From Yoonia sp. BS5-3 (lineage in GTDB: Bacteria; Pseudomonadota; Alphaproteobacteria; Rhodobacterales; Rhodobacteraceae), in the NCBI RefSeq assembly GCF_038069655.2, contig NZ_CP150951.2, forward strand, positions 2,692,001-2,756,000: a stretch of DNA of 64,000 nucleotides. Reading direction: 5' to 3'. The translations under genes were made by a program, and so were the position numbers. The notes beneath the pieces are model-generated. The model did not search any database and had not been told where the DNA came from. It saw only the letters and a list, made by a program, of their open reading frames with translations. Position 1 is the first letter of the stretch. Each line of letters opens with the position of its first letter. This document shows positions 54,267-62,318 of this stretch, one piece after another.

Positions 54267-54545
54267 ATGCGTTGTAAATTGATGTTGGCAAAACCAATCT
54301 TGATCTGCGGTTTGATAAGCCTCGCCGCTACATCTTATGCTGAAGACAGTTCTTTTGACCCGGTTCCTCATGCCCAGGATATTCCCCGAAAGTGCTTTCT
54401 CTTTGAAAATGGAGACCCGCAAAATGGGCTCTTGGAGATATCCTGCGAAGCGATGGACACAATGCGGGAAGAGGAACAAATCTGCTTTGTTGTCAGGCGT
54501 GAAGGTGGCTTTCGCACCTTCCGCCAACTGTCATGTTCCGGTTAG
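54267..54545 (+). CDS. Small secreted cysteine-containing protein
   Basis: The 92-residue product has a signal peptide (MLAKPILICGLISLAATSYA) and a mature part of about 65 residues with four cysteines. These are placed as CFLFENGDPQNGLLEISC and QICFVVRREGGFRTFRQLSC, so two disulfides are plausible. Base composition is lower in G+C than its neighbours. The start may be ATG 54267 or 54282. No family is recognised. It converges with the aldolase gene, 5 bases apart. Confidence 0.6.
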   Translation: MRCKLMLAKPILICGLISLAATSYAEDSSFDPVPHAQDIPRKCFLFENGDPQNGLLEISCEAMDTMREEEQICFVVRREGGFRTFRQLSCSG

Positions 54546-54550
54546 CGGCG

Positions 54551-55480
54551 TTATGCCTTTCCGCGATAAATCTCAACCAGTTGCGCCAACATCGACAGCG
54601 CGTCAGCACGGTCGCGTTGGAACGAGTTGCGCCCGATGATCGAGCCATTCCCGTCGCCATCGCGGATAGCCCGCGCATCATCGTAAACCGCATCAGCACC
54701 TTTGGCGGCACCGCCGGAAAACACGATAAGACGACGACCGCCAAGCGCGCTTTCAACACAGTGCCGGACCCGGGCGGCTTGTGTGGCAATGTCGATCTTT
54801 CGCTCTTCATAAACAGTTTTGGCGGCAGGCAGGCTCAGATGATCGGTGCTGAGCTTGATCTTGATGATATGGGCACCCAATAGCGCCGCGATTTGCGCGG
54901 CATAGGCGGCAATATCAATTGCAGTCTCACCGTCTTTATCCAGGGCTTCACCACGTGGATATGACCAGATGACCGTTGCAATCCCCTTTGCGGCGGCCTC
55001 TTTGCGCATCTCTGCAATGTCCGAAAACATGTTCAGTGCGGCAGAAGAGCCAGGATAAATCGTAAAACCAATGGCCGCGCAGCCCAGGCGCAATGCATCA
55101 TCGACGGACGCTGTGATTGCCTGTGTTTTGGGGGCGGCATTCGGGATTAGGGAGTTTGCCGAATTGACCTTCAGGATGGTTGGGATTTGCCCGGCAAAGG
55201 TATCGGCGCCAGCCTCAATCATGCCCAAGGGGGCGGCATAGGCGTTCAGGCCCGCATCGATCGCCAGCTTATAGTGGTAATGGGGATCATAGGCTGCAGG
55301 ATTGGGCGCGAATGACCGGGCAGGGCCATGCTCAAACCCCTGATCGACGGGCAGGATGATCATCTTGCCTGTGCCGCCCAGCTTTCCGGCCATCAGGATA
55401 CGGGCCAGATTGGCTTTGACGCCGGGCGTCTCCCCCTCGTAATTGCGCAGGATTTTTTGGACAATCTTGGTCGTTTTCAT
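54551..55480 (-). CDS. Class I fructose-bisphosphate aldolase (DhnA type)
   Basis: This aldolase cleaves fructose-1,6-bisphosphate through a lysine Schiff base, without metal. The 309-residue product has the DhnA-type layout: ILPVDQGFEHGPARSF, YHYKLAIDAGLNAYAAPLG, the Schiff-base lysine in AHIIKIKLSTDHL and phosphate-binding GGAAKGAD and IIGRNSFQR. The ATG at 55480 starts MKTTKIVQKILRNYEG and is preceded directly by a three-way-junction-like leader. It lies 184 bp downstream of pgk on the same strand, joining two glycolytic genes. Confidence 0.94.
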   Translation of the reverse strand: MKTTKIVQKILRNYEGETPGVKANLARILMAGKLGGTGKMIILPVDQGFEHGPARSFAPNPAAYDPHYHYKLAIDAGLNAYAAPLGMIEAGADTFAGQIPTILKVNSANSLIPNAAPKTQAITASVDDALRLGCAAIGFTIYPGSSAALNMFSDIAEMRKEAAAKGIATVIWSYPRGEALDKDGETAIDIAAYAAQIAALLGAHIIKIKLSTDHLSLPAAKTVYEERKIDIATQAARVRHCVESALGGRRLIVFSGGAAKGADAVYDDARAIRDGDGNGSIIGRNSFQRDRADALSMLAQLVEIYRGKA

Positions 55481-55531
55481 GGCGGGCCTTTCTGGAATAC
55501 CAGTTGGGATTTTCTTCCCGATAGGCCCGCC
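55481..55531 (-). promoter_or_regulatory. Three-way-junction leader RNA abutting the aldolase start codon
   Basis: On the minus strand the 51 bases before the ATG can form three perfect helices. P1 pairs GGCGGGCCT (55531-55523) with AGGCCCGCC (55489-55481). P2 is GGGA-AGAAAA-TCCC (55519-55506). P3 is CTGG-TATT-CCAG (55503-55492). The 3' strand of P1 ends at the base before ATG and covers the AAAGG ribosome site, so translation could be gated by P1. Confidence 0.6.
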
Positions 55532-55664
55532 AAAAACGGGTTGCAATGCTGTTAGCGCAACCGGTTTCGATGTTAACGCAAACAGTCGAAAGTTATTTCT
55601 GCCTCAGATACCTAGCGGGCAAATCAGAGGCATTTTCTGGCAGTGTCGCTTGCTGGCCCGGGCC

Positions 55665-56840
55665 CTAGCCCAATGCCGCAACGCCGGGCAGTTCTTTACC
55701 TTCCATCCATTCCAAAAAGGCACCGCCCGCCGTTGAAATATAGCTAAAGCTCTCGGAGGCTCCTGCTTGGTTCAACGCGGCCACCGTGTCGCCCCCGCCC
55801 GCAACCGACACCAGCTTGCCCGCCGCTGACAATTCTGCGGCTTCCTTGGCGGCCGCATTGGTGGCCGCATCAAAGGGGGCGATCTCAAAGGCACCCAAGG
55901 GGCCGTTCCAGACCAATGTCTTGGCAGCTGCCAGTGTTTTGCTGATATGGGCGACGGTGGCAGGGCCTGCATCCAATATCATAGCATCGGCTGGACACGC
56001 ATCTGCCGCGACGGTTTCATTGTCGGCACCCGCTTTGAATTCGCGCGCGACGACAATATCCGTAGGCAGAATAATCTCGCATCCGGCAGCGTCGGCTTTG
56101 CCCAGAATGTCGCGGGCGGTATCGGCCAGATCATGCTCGCAAAGCGATTTGCCCACATCGATCCCCTGGGCGGCTAAGAATGTGTTGGCCATGCCGCCGC
56201 CAATGACCAGATGATCGACCTTGCCAACCAGATTGCCCAGCAGATCCAGCTTGGTCGACACTTTGGCGCCGCCCACAACGGCGACCACGGGGCGTTCTGG
56301 CGTGCCAAGCGCCTTTTCAAGCGCGCTTAGCTCTTCGGCCATCAGGCGGCCCGCACAGGCTGGCAGCAGATGGGCAATCGCCTCTGTGCTCGCGTGGGCA
56401 CGGTGCGCGGCTGAAAAGGCATCGTTGACATAAATATCAGCAAGGCTCGCCAGACGTTTGGCAAATTCCGGATCGTTCTTTTCTTCCCCAGGGTTGAAGC
56501 GCAGATTTTCAAGCAAGAGCACCTCATCATCCCGCATTTCAGCAACCGCATCGCCATAATCGGAGTTAACCCACGTCACAGGCAGACCCAGCGCATCGGC
56601 AACGGCAGGGGCGATGATCTCAAGCGACATCTCCGGCACGACCTGCCCCTTGGGGCGGCCAAAATGGGCCATCAGGATCACCTTGCCGCCTTTGGCGCGG
56701 ATGTAGTCCACGGTGGGCAGAATGCGGTCTATGCGGGTTGTGTCGGTCACAACACCGTTTTCGACAGGAACATTGATGTCGACCCGGACCAACGCGCGTT
56801 TACCTGCAAAATCCATGTCATCGATTGTTTTCCAAGCCAT
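55665..56840 (-). CDS. pgk: Phosphoglycerate kinase
   Basis: PGK transfers phosphate between 1,3-bisphosphoglycerate and ADP. The 391-residue product starts [20 protein letters not shown]. It has [46 protein letters not shown] and the nucleotide-site [13 protein letters not shown]. The ATG at 56840 follows an AGGAGCGTCAG stretch. The open frame extends upstream to 56936 but without conserved sequence. The gene is divergent from a cyclophilin gene. Confidence 0.98.
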   Translation of the reverse strand: MAWKTIDDMDFAGKRALVRVDINVPVENGVVTDTTRIDRILPTVDYIRAKGGKVILMAHFGRPKGQVVPEMSLEIIAPAVADALGLPVTWVNSDYGDAVAEMRDDEVLLLENLRFNPGEEKNDPEFAKRLASLADIYVNDAFSAAHRAHASTEAIAHLLPACAGRLMAEELSALEKALGTPERPVVAVVGGAKVSTKLDLLGNLVGKVDHLVIGGGMANTFLAAQGIDVGKSLCEHDLADTARDILGKADAAGCEIILPTDIVVAREFKAGADNETVAADACPADAMILDAGPATVAHISKTLAAAKTLVWNGPLGAFEIAPFDAATNAAAKEAAELSAAGKLVSVAGGGDTVAALNQAGASESFSYISTAGGAFLEWMEGKELPGVAALG

Positions 56841-56971
56841 CTGACGCTCCTGTGTGCTGTTTGATTTGGCGCTTTGTTGCGGCAATGCGTTGCCCGCGTC
56901 AACCAGACCCGCTTGGCAATTGGCTCTGCGCACCATATGTCAGTGCGCAAATACCAATGAAGGAGCGCCCA

Positions 56972-57478
56972 ATGGCCGATATCAAAGACCCCGAGAACAC
57001 GATTATCATGACACTCAAAGGCGGCGATGTCGTTATTGAGCTTTTGCCAGATGTGGCCCCGCAGCACACCGCGCGGATGAAGGAACTGGCCCGCGCAGGC
57101 GCTTACGACAATGTTTGCTTTCACCGCGTAATCGATGGGTTTATGGCGCAGACTGGCGATGTGGCCAACGGGAACATGGAAAAAGACTTTAACTTGGGAC
57201 GTGCGGGCACTGGCGGCTCTGACAAGCCTGACCTGCCTGCAGAATTTTCCAAAGTCCCCCACGCGCGCGGCTCTTTAGGGGCAGCACGGTCGCAAAACCC
57301 GGACTCGGCCAACAGCCAGTTTTTTATCAACTTCTCGGATAATGATTTCCTGAACGGACAATATACGGTCTATGGCCAGGTTATCTCTGGGATGGAACAT
57401 GTCGACGCGATCAACCGGGGTGAGCCACCAATGAACCCTGACCGGATGATCAGCGTAAAGGTTGCAGCTGATGTATAA
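56972..57478 (+). CDS. Cytosolic cyclophilin-type peptidylprolyl isomerase
   Basis: The 168-residue product starts MADIKDPENTIIMTLKGGDV after an AAGGAG site and has no signal peptide. The cyclophilin core is complete: FHRVIDGFMAQTGDV, GTGGSDKPDLPAEF, ARSQNPDSANSQFFI and FLNGQYTVYGQV. It catalyses cis-trans isomerisation of proline bonds. The stop overlaps the start of a second, secreted cyclophilin gene, so both compartments may be served from one transcript. Confidence 0.95.
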   Translation: MADIKDPENTIIMTLKGGDVVIELLPDVAPQHTARMKELARAGAYDNVCFHRVIDGFMAQTGDVANGNMEKDFNLGRAGTGGSDKPDLPAEFSKVPHARGSLGAARSQNPDSANSQFFINFSDNDFLNGQYTVYGQVISGMEHVDAINRGEPPMNPDRMISVKVAADV

Positions 57479-58016
57479 GCTGGCAACCGCACTGGCGTTT
57501 CTGGCTGCACCTGCTTTCGCAGATGGGCTGGAAATCGATGTTGAGGGCGAGGCCAACGGGACCATCGTCATCGACTTGTTTGAAGAGACAGCGCCGCTTC
57601 ATGCGGCACAGATCACAGCAATTGCCGCGGCTGGGGATTATGACGGGGTTGTCTTTCACCGCGTCATCGACGGTTTTATGGCGCAAACGGGTGACGTTCA
57701 GAACGGCATCATGGGAAGCGATCTGTCCCGTGCGGGCACAGGTGGCTCTGACCTTCCGGATATCCAGGCAGAGTTTTCCGATCTTCCTTTTGATCGCGGC
57801 GTTGTTGGTATGGCGCGCTCGCAGAACCCCAATTCCGCCAATAGCCAGTTCTTCATTATGTTTGAGCCGGGGTATTTCCTGAATGGACAATATACCGTGG
57901 TTGGCGCTGTGACATCAGGCATGGATGTCGTTGACGCGATCAAGCGCGGCACCGGTCAAAATGGCGCCGTTATCGGCCAGCCCGATATGATGGCCACCGT
58001 ACGCGTAACCGAATAG
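57471..58016 (+). CDS. Periplasmic cyclophilin-type peptidylprolyl isomerase
   Basis: The 181-residue product has a signal peptide (MYKLATALAFLAAPAFA). Its cyclophilin domain is closely related to the upstream one (FHRVIDGFMAQTGDV, GTGGSDLPDIQAEF, ARSQNPNSANSQFFI). The ATG lies within the last codons of the upstream gene (8-base overlap), and the two genes probably arose by tandem duplication with gain of a signal sequence in the second. A very strong hairpin follows the stop. Confidence 0.95.
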   Translation: MYKLATALAFLAAPAFADGLEIDVEGEANGTIVIDLFEETAPLHAAQITAIAAAGDYDGVVFHRVIDGFMAQTGDVQNGIMGSDLSRAGTGGSDLPDIQAEFSDLPFDRGVVGMARSQNPNSANSQFFIMFEPGYFLNGQYTVVGAVTSGMDVVDAIKRGTGQNGAVIGQPDMMATVRVTE

Positions 58017-58023
58017 TAATAAC

Positions 58024-58060
58024 GCCCCGCGTCCTTTGCACAGCGCAAAGGGCGCGGGGC
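58024..58060. terminator. Long hairpin between cyclophilin genes and selO
   Basis: A 16-bp stem (58024-58039 with 58045-58060; one T-G wobble) closes a 5-base loop between convergent genes. A short T-rich stretch follows some 15 bases later. Stability argues for a terminator working on both strands. Confidence 0.75.
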
Positions 58061-58090
58061 ACCCTGATCCTTCCCTTTTTGAAAATCAGA

Positions 58091-59506
58091 TCACGTGCCG
58101 CAGAAGGTCCGGGTGACGCGTTCGTCATCCCTTGGCGGGCGGGCATAGGGCGCGGTATCATCTGTCAGCGCAGCGAAGGGGTGGCTCACGGCATCCAACA
58201 TCGCTTCAAAGGGGGCAAAGTCACCGTCGCGACCGGCCGTAATGATCTCTTCTACCCGATGATTGCGGGGGATGATCTTTGGATTGGCAGCGGTCATAAT
58301 CTGCGCGGTATCGGGTGATTTGCGCTGTTCCCATCGTTCCTGCCATGCAGCAAATGCCACGCGATCCGTAAACTGATCCTGCGCGGCGGAGCTATTCAGA
58401 TTAGCAAAAGTATTTGTGAAATCGGCACCATCCTGGGCCATCAGACCCAGCAGATCACCGATCAATGCGCGATCCTCGTGGGTTGGATGTTCAATCCCAA
58501 TTTTCGCGGCAAATACAGATAGCCAAGCCTGCTCAAACATATCGGGCATCTGGTTGATCGTGGCGGTGAAGGCTTCGATGGCCTGATCTTGGTCGGGCAT
58601 CAGCGGGACCAACGCCGTTGCGAATTGGGCCATGTTCCACGTGCCGATTGCGGGCTGGTTTGCATAGGCATAGCGGCCCTGCTGGTCGATGGCGCTGAAA
58701 ACTGTATGCGGATGGTACACATCCATAAAGGCGCAGGGCCCGTAATCAATGGTCTCGCCAGCGACCGAGACATTGTCGGTATTCATCACCCCATGAATGA
58801 ATCCAACGCCCATCCATTGGGCGATCAGCGAAGCATAGCGTGCGATGACCTGATCCAGCAAATCGGCGGGGCCTTTTGCCTGCGGATAGTGACGGGCAAT
58901 CACGTGATCGGTGAGGGCTTTGAGCGCCACGATATCGCCGCGCGCTGCGAAATATTGAAATGTACCAACGCGGATATGGCTTTGGGCGACACGGGTGATG
59001 ATCGCGCCTGGCAGGATTTCTTCGCGCAGGACCGGCTCACCGGTGGTGACGGCGGCCAGGGCCCGGGTTGTGGGGATGCCAAGGGCATGCATGGCCTCGC
59101 TGACCAGATATTCACGCATCACCGGGCCCAGCCAGGCACGGCCATCGCCATTGCGTGAATAAGGTGTCGGGCCGGATCCTTTCAGCTGAATATCACGGCG
59201 CAGACCGTCATTGCCGACCACCTCGCCGAGCAGGATGGCGCGGCCATCGCCCAATTGCGGGTTCCAGTGACCAAATTGATGACCGGCATAGACCTGGGCC
59301 AAGGGGTCAGCCCCGTCTGGAATGGCATTGCCAGCAAAATAGCGCAGCGCTGTGGGGGCGTTCAGATCATCTGGATCGATCCCCAACATTTGGGCAAGGT
59401 CAGGGTTCGTTGCGATGATCTTTGGATCTTTGACGGGCGTGGGCGGCAGGGCCGTATACATCTGTGACGGCAGGTCTTTATAGCTGTTGTCAAAGGGGAT
59501 GTGCAT
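58091..59506 (-). CDS. selO: Protein adenylyltransferase SelO/YdiU
   Basis: SelO is a pseudokinase-fold enzyme that transfers AMP to Ser/Thr/Tyr of redox proteins. The 471-residue product is recognised by YAGHQFGHWNPQLGDGRA, LLGEV, DIQLKGSGPTPYSRNGDG and GFIHGVMNTDNVSVAGETID with the metal-binding Asn and Asp. The C-terminal FCGT has cysteine at the position of selenocysteine in animal SelO. The start overlaps the stop of the nucleoside hydrolase gene (ATGA), so they form an operon. Confidence 0.96.
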   Translation of the reverse strand: MHIPFDNSYKDLPSQMYTALPPTPVKDPKIIATNPDLAQMLGIDPDDLNAPTALRYFAGNAIPDGADPLAQVYAGHQFGHWNPQLGDGRAILLGEVVGNDGLRRDIQLKGSGPTPYSRNGDGRAWLGPVMREYLVSEAMHALGIPTTRALAAVTTGEPVLREEILPGAIITRVAQSHIRVGTFQYFAARGDIVALKALTDHVIARHYPQAKGPADLLDQVIARYASLIAQWMGVGFIHGVMNTDNVSVAGETIDYGPCAFMDVYHPHTVFSAIDQQGRYAYANQPAIGTWNMAQFATALVPLMPDQDQAIEAFTATINQMPDMFEQAWLSVFAAKIGIEHPTHEDRALIGDLLGLMAQDGADFTNTFANLNSSAAQDQFTDRVAFAAWQERWEQRKSPDTAQIMTAANPKIIPRNHRVEEIITAGRDGDFAPFEAMLDAVSHPFAALTDDTAPYARPPRDDERVTRTFCGT

Positions 59507-60447
59507 CAGAGCCGGGCCAGCCGCTCTGCCAGCAAACCGTAAAACCCTTCAGCATCAATATCCCGCATAAACATCGCATTGGCGGGGCGATCCGTCACGC
59601 GCCACCAATCAGCAACGGTCATTCCGACAGTCAGAGGCGAGGTCGTTTCAATCTCAACATTGATATGACGTCCCTGAAAAAGCGTGGGCGCAATCAAATA
59701 GGCGATTGTACACGGATCATGCAGCGGGGCGCCCTCTGATCCGTATTTTTCCATATCGAAGCGTTCAAAAAAGTCGGTCCATCCGGCCACGGTATCCCCG
59801 ACCTTGGTGCCAAGCGCGCGGAAGGCCGCGATGCGCGGCGGGGTGGTTAGGGCCTGATGGGTGACATCAAGGGGCATCACCGTCAGCGGAACGCCTGCGC
59901 CAAATACGATTTCGGCGGCTTCGGGATCGACATAAATATTGAACTCGGCCGTGGGGGTAATATTGCCCACTTCAAAATACGCGCCGCCCATCAGCACAAT
60001 TTCCTGTATGCGCGGGATAATGTCAGGGGCGCGCTGCATCGCTGTGGCAATGTTGGTCAGCGGACCAATCGGGCAGAGGGTTACCGTGCCGCTGGGCTCA
60101 TTACGCAGGGTCTCGATGATGAAATCGACGCCATGTTGTTGCTGTAGATCCATACGCGGGTCGGGCAAATCAGCGCCATCAAGGCCTGTTTTGCCATGGA
60201 CATGCTCTGCCGTGACCAGATCGCGCTGCAGCGGCTTATCGCAACCAGCAAAGACCTTGATATCCGTCCAGCCTGCCAATTCGCAGACGATCCGGGCGTT
60301 CTTGTGGCCCAGCGGCAGGGGCACATTGCCCGCGACGGCGGTGATGCCCATCAGATCGATCTCTTCAGGTGACGCCAGAGCGAGAAGGATGGCGACGGCG
60401 TCGTCTTGACCGGGGTCGGTGTCTATTATGATCTTGCGGGGGGGCAT
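59506..60447 (-). CDS. Nucleoside hydrolase (IU-nucleoside N-ribohydrolase family)
   Basis: The enzyme cleaves nucleosides to base and ribose for salvage. The 313-residue product starts MPPRKIIIDTDPGQDDAVA, which holds the calcium-binding DxDxxxDD cluster. It has CPIGPLTNIATA, LMGGAYFEVGNITPTAEFNIYVDPEAAEIV and the late LHDPCTIAYL with the catalytic-site His-Asp. The open frame extends to 60585, but the conserved N-terminus fixes the ATG at 60447. It is coupled to selO. Confidence 0.95.
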   Translation of the reverse strand: MPPRKIIIDTDPGQDDAVAILLALASPEEIDLMGITAVAGNVPLPLGHKNARIVCELAGWTDIKVFAGCDKPLQRDLVTAEHVHGKTGLDGADLPDPRMDLQQQHGVDFIIETLRNEPSGTVTLCPIGPLTNIATAMQRAPDIIPRIQEIVLMGGAYFEVGNITPTAEFNIYVDPEAAEIVFGAGVPLTVMPLDVTHQALTTPPRIAAFRALGTKVGDTVAGWTDFFERFDMEKYGSEGAPLHDPCTIAYLIAPTLFQGRHINVEIETTSPLTVGMTVADWWRVTDRPANAMFMRDIDAEGFYGLLAERLARL

Positions 60448-60803
60448 TGGGAATCCTTGTTGCGTTACGGCCAATGTGGGCAGGCTTGCAGCCGGGGGCA
60501 AGCGCTCAGACGCGATCTGCCGGATAAATTCCTGCCCTTTGGTGTTGGGCGCGGTCAAAACAAAGGGAACACTGCCCTGAGCCAATCTTTGCCCACTGGC
60601 GCAGGGGGGGATAGGACAAGACTTGCCACTTGGCCTGATCGTTCAAATGCTAAGCATGCTTTTGCGCATCAGTTGCGCAAAATCGGGCGCATCGATGCCG
60701 TTTTTCATTTATTTTTATCAGCTCCATGGAAAGGACAGGGCAGGGCGCACATGTAGGCGGAGAAGGCAAAAGCCTTCTTCATGTCCTAAATAGGAGAACG
60801 AAA
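60448..60803. other. Non-coding region between the nucleoside hydrolase and EF-hand genes
   Basis: I see no convincing gene in these 356 bases. They contain a perfect 9-bp inverted repeat TTTTGCGCA / TGCGCAAAA (60660-60682, 5-base centre) and an AGAAGGC-AAAA-GCCTTCT hairpin (60761-60778) shortly before the EF-hand gene. The divergent promoters of both genes must lie here. Confidence 0.6.
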
Positions 60804-61046
60804 ATGACACGTACAACCAAGCTGATTGCACCTTTCACTGTTCTGACTGTGCTGGCTGTTCCAGCTTTCGCACAGGATGCCGCGATCGATATCAACGGCG
60901 ACGGAATGTACAGCTTTCCTGAAGTTCAGGCCGTAATGCCTGAGATGACTGAGGACGACTTTACAGCACTTGACGTCTCAGGCGATGGCCTGCTGGACGC
61001 TGATGAAATTGAAGCAGCAACTGCAAACGGTTTGCTGCCTTCCTAA
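60804..61046 (+). CDS. Small secreted EF-hand protein
   Basis: The 80-residue product has a signal peptide (MTRTTKLIAPFTVLTVLAVPAFA). Two calcium-binding EF-hand loops follow back to back: DINGDGMYSFPE and DVSGDGLLDADE, each with Asp/Asn/Ser at positions 1, 3 and 5 and Glu at 12. It is probably a periplasmic calcium buffer or sensor. The ATG at 60804 has a TAGGAGAACGAAA leader; a longer frame to 60726 lacks a signal sequence. Confidence 0.88.
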   Translation: MTRTTKLIAPFTVLTVLAVPAFAQDAAIDINGDGMYSFPEVQAVMPEMTEDDFTALDVSGDGLLDADEIEAATANGLLPS

Positions 61047-61150
61047 GGCGTTTTCCGAAAACCGGCTAAGCGCATTGATGCTTGGGGACGCCTAAGCATA
61101 TCGAAACAAAGCGTTTTGGCCTTTTCGGTGATCGTATGACAGCCTTGTGT

Positions 61151-61219
61151 GGCCGGTTATCAGCCCTCTGATCACCGGCCACCAGCGCCCCTCGCGCGGC
61201 CCCAATCCGCAGCGAGGGG
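61151..61219. terminator. Two hairpins between the EF-hand gene and ilvN
   Basis: GGCCGGT-x-ATCAG and CTGAT-x-ACCGGCC (61151-61180) form a 13-position stem with one mismatch, and CCCCTCGC (61188-61195) pairs with GCGAGGGG (61212-61219). They lie between convergent genes and probably stop transcription from both sides. Confidence 0.6.
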
Positions 61220-61268
61220 TTGCAAGAGCGTCTGGCCGACTCCTCCCTTTCGGCCGGGCGCTTTTGAT

Positions 61269-61835
61269 TTAGGCAGAGGCCCCGCGCGACAAAGCGGCAA
61301 CGCCGGTACGCGCGATTTCCTCTAATCCCAATGGTTGCATAAGTTCAGCGAAGGCGTCAATTTTTTCTGACGTTCCAGTGATCTCAAACACAAATGATTC
61401 CAACGTGCTGTCGACAACATTGGCCCGGAAAATATCCGCCAGGCGGACTGCCTCGATGCGGTGTTCGCCTTGCCCCACAACTTTAAAGAGTGCCAGCTCG
61501 CGTTCAACCGATGGCCCTTCGACGGTCAGGTCATTGACCTTATGGACATCCACGATCCGCCCCAGCTGAGCCTTGATCTGCGTGATGATCTGCGGCGTTC
61601 CGGTCGTGACGATTGTGATGCGGCTGCGGTGGCCCAGGTGATCCACCTCGGCCACGGTTAGGCTGTCGATGTTATAACCGCGCCCGGAAAATAACCCGAT
61701 GACACGGGCCAGAACCCCCGGTTCATTTTCGACAAGAATGGCCAGCGTGTGCTGTTCCTCCCGGTCCGAAAAGGTGGGGCGGAGTTCGTAGGCTGAATGG
61801 CTGGTTGAGCCTTTTTTGATCTTAAGCGGTGACAT
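61269..61835 (-). CDS. ilvN: Acetolactate synthase small (regulatory) subunit
   Basis: The 188-residue subunit (ilvN/ilvH) gives valine feedback control to acetolactate synthase. It has the N-terminal ACT domain TLAILVENEPGVLARVIGLF, then SGRGYNIDSLTVAEVDHLG, and the C-terminal half ELALFKVVG with the IFRANVVDSTLESFVFEITG block. Normally it follows ilvI directly; here a 405-base unrelated gene and a TGTAC-rich repeat separate them. The ATG at 61835 is 76 bases from that gene. Confidence 0.96.
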   Translation of the reverse strand: MSPLKIKKGSTSHSAYELRPTFSDREEQHTLAILVENEPGVLARVIGLFSGRGYNIDSLTVAEVDHLGHRSRITIVTTGTPQIITQIKAQLGRIVDVHKVNDLTVEGPSVERELALFKVVGQGEHRIEAVRLADIFRANVVDSTLESFVFEITGTSEKIDAFAELMQPLGLEEIARTGVAALSRGASA

Positions 61836-61864
61836 GGGATGCCCCTTAATTCTTGTATATGTTT

Positions 61865-61898
61865 TGTGTACAGAAGCTGTACAGATGGCGTATGTACG
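61865..61898. repeat. TGTAC-rich short repeat, copy 2 (inverted relative to copy 1)
   Basis: Three TGTAC units lie in 34 bases between ilvN and the inserted gene. Read on the minus strand, the segment GTACATACGCC, then CTGTAC, then CTGTAC aligns with the copy at 22581-22612, with 24 of 31 positions identical by eye. Confidence 0.6.
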
Positions 61899-61911
61899 TT
61901 AGGCCGGATGA

Positions 61912-62316
61912 CTATGCTTCTTCGATCTTTATGTTGTCGATGTCGTCAGCTCTATTGAGTATGTCCATGATCTGATCCTTCAGCAAAACTATCTTGGGGA
62001 GAGCGTGATATTTCTTGAACCATCTTCGAACATAAGATGATTTGGGAATGAACTGGATCAAATGATCTTCGCCCTCGTAATTTTGGCACCCAAATCCGAG
62101 CTTGTAGGGCTCATCATGTTTGATTTGATGATACCAACCCCAATCCTCAGCGCACCGAAATGTTACGTCAACGCCGACTTTCTCTAGTTCGGCCACGAGG
62201 TAATCACTCAACTCTCTTCCGAAAATCCCGCCATTGATATATTCGTCGCTTTGATCGTCCAGCTCTCCGGGTGTTGGTTGAAACCTCGCCGACCGGAATG
62301 TGATAATTTGATCCAT
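61912..62316 (-). CDS. Hypothetical protein inserted between ilvI and ilvN
   Basis: The 134-residue product (MDQIITFRSARFQPTPGELDDQSDEYINGG...) is acidic, cytosolic and rich in aromatic residues (AEDWGWYHQIKHDEPYKLGF, SYVRRWFKKYHALPK). It starts 2 bases after the ilvI stop. Its codons are visibly richer in A+T than ilvI and ilvN, so it looks acquired. The opening stretch and GIFGRELSDYLVAEL helix resemble small single-domain bacterial proteins seen near operon junctions, but I recognise no named family. Confidence 0.7.
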   Translation of the reverse strand: MDQIITFRSARFQPTPGELDDQSDEYINGGIFGRELSDYLVAELEKVGVDVTFRCAEDWGWYHQIKHDEPYKLGFGCQNYEGEDHLIQFIPKSSYVRRWFKKYHALPKIVLLKDQIMDILNRADDIDNIKIEEA

Positions 62317-62318
62317 CG

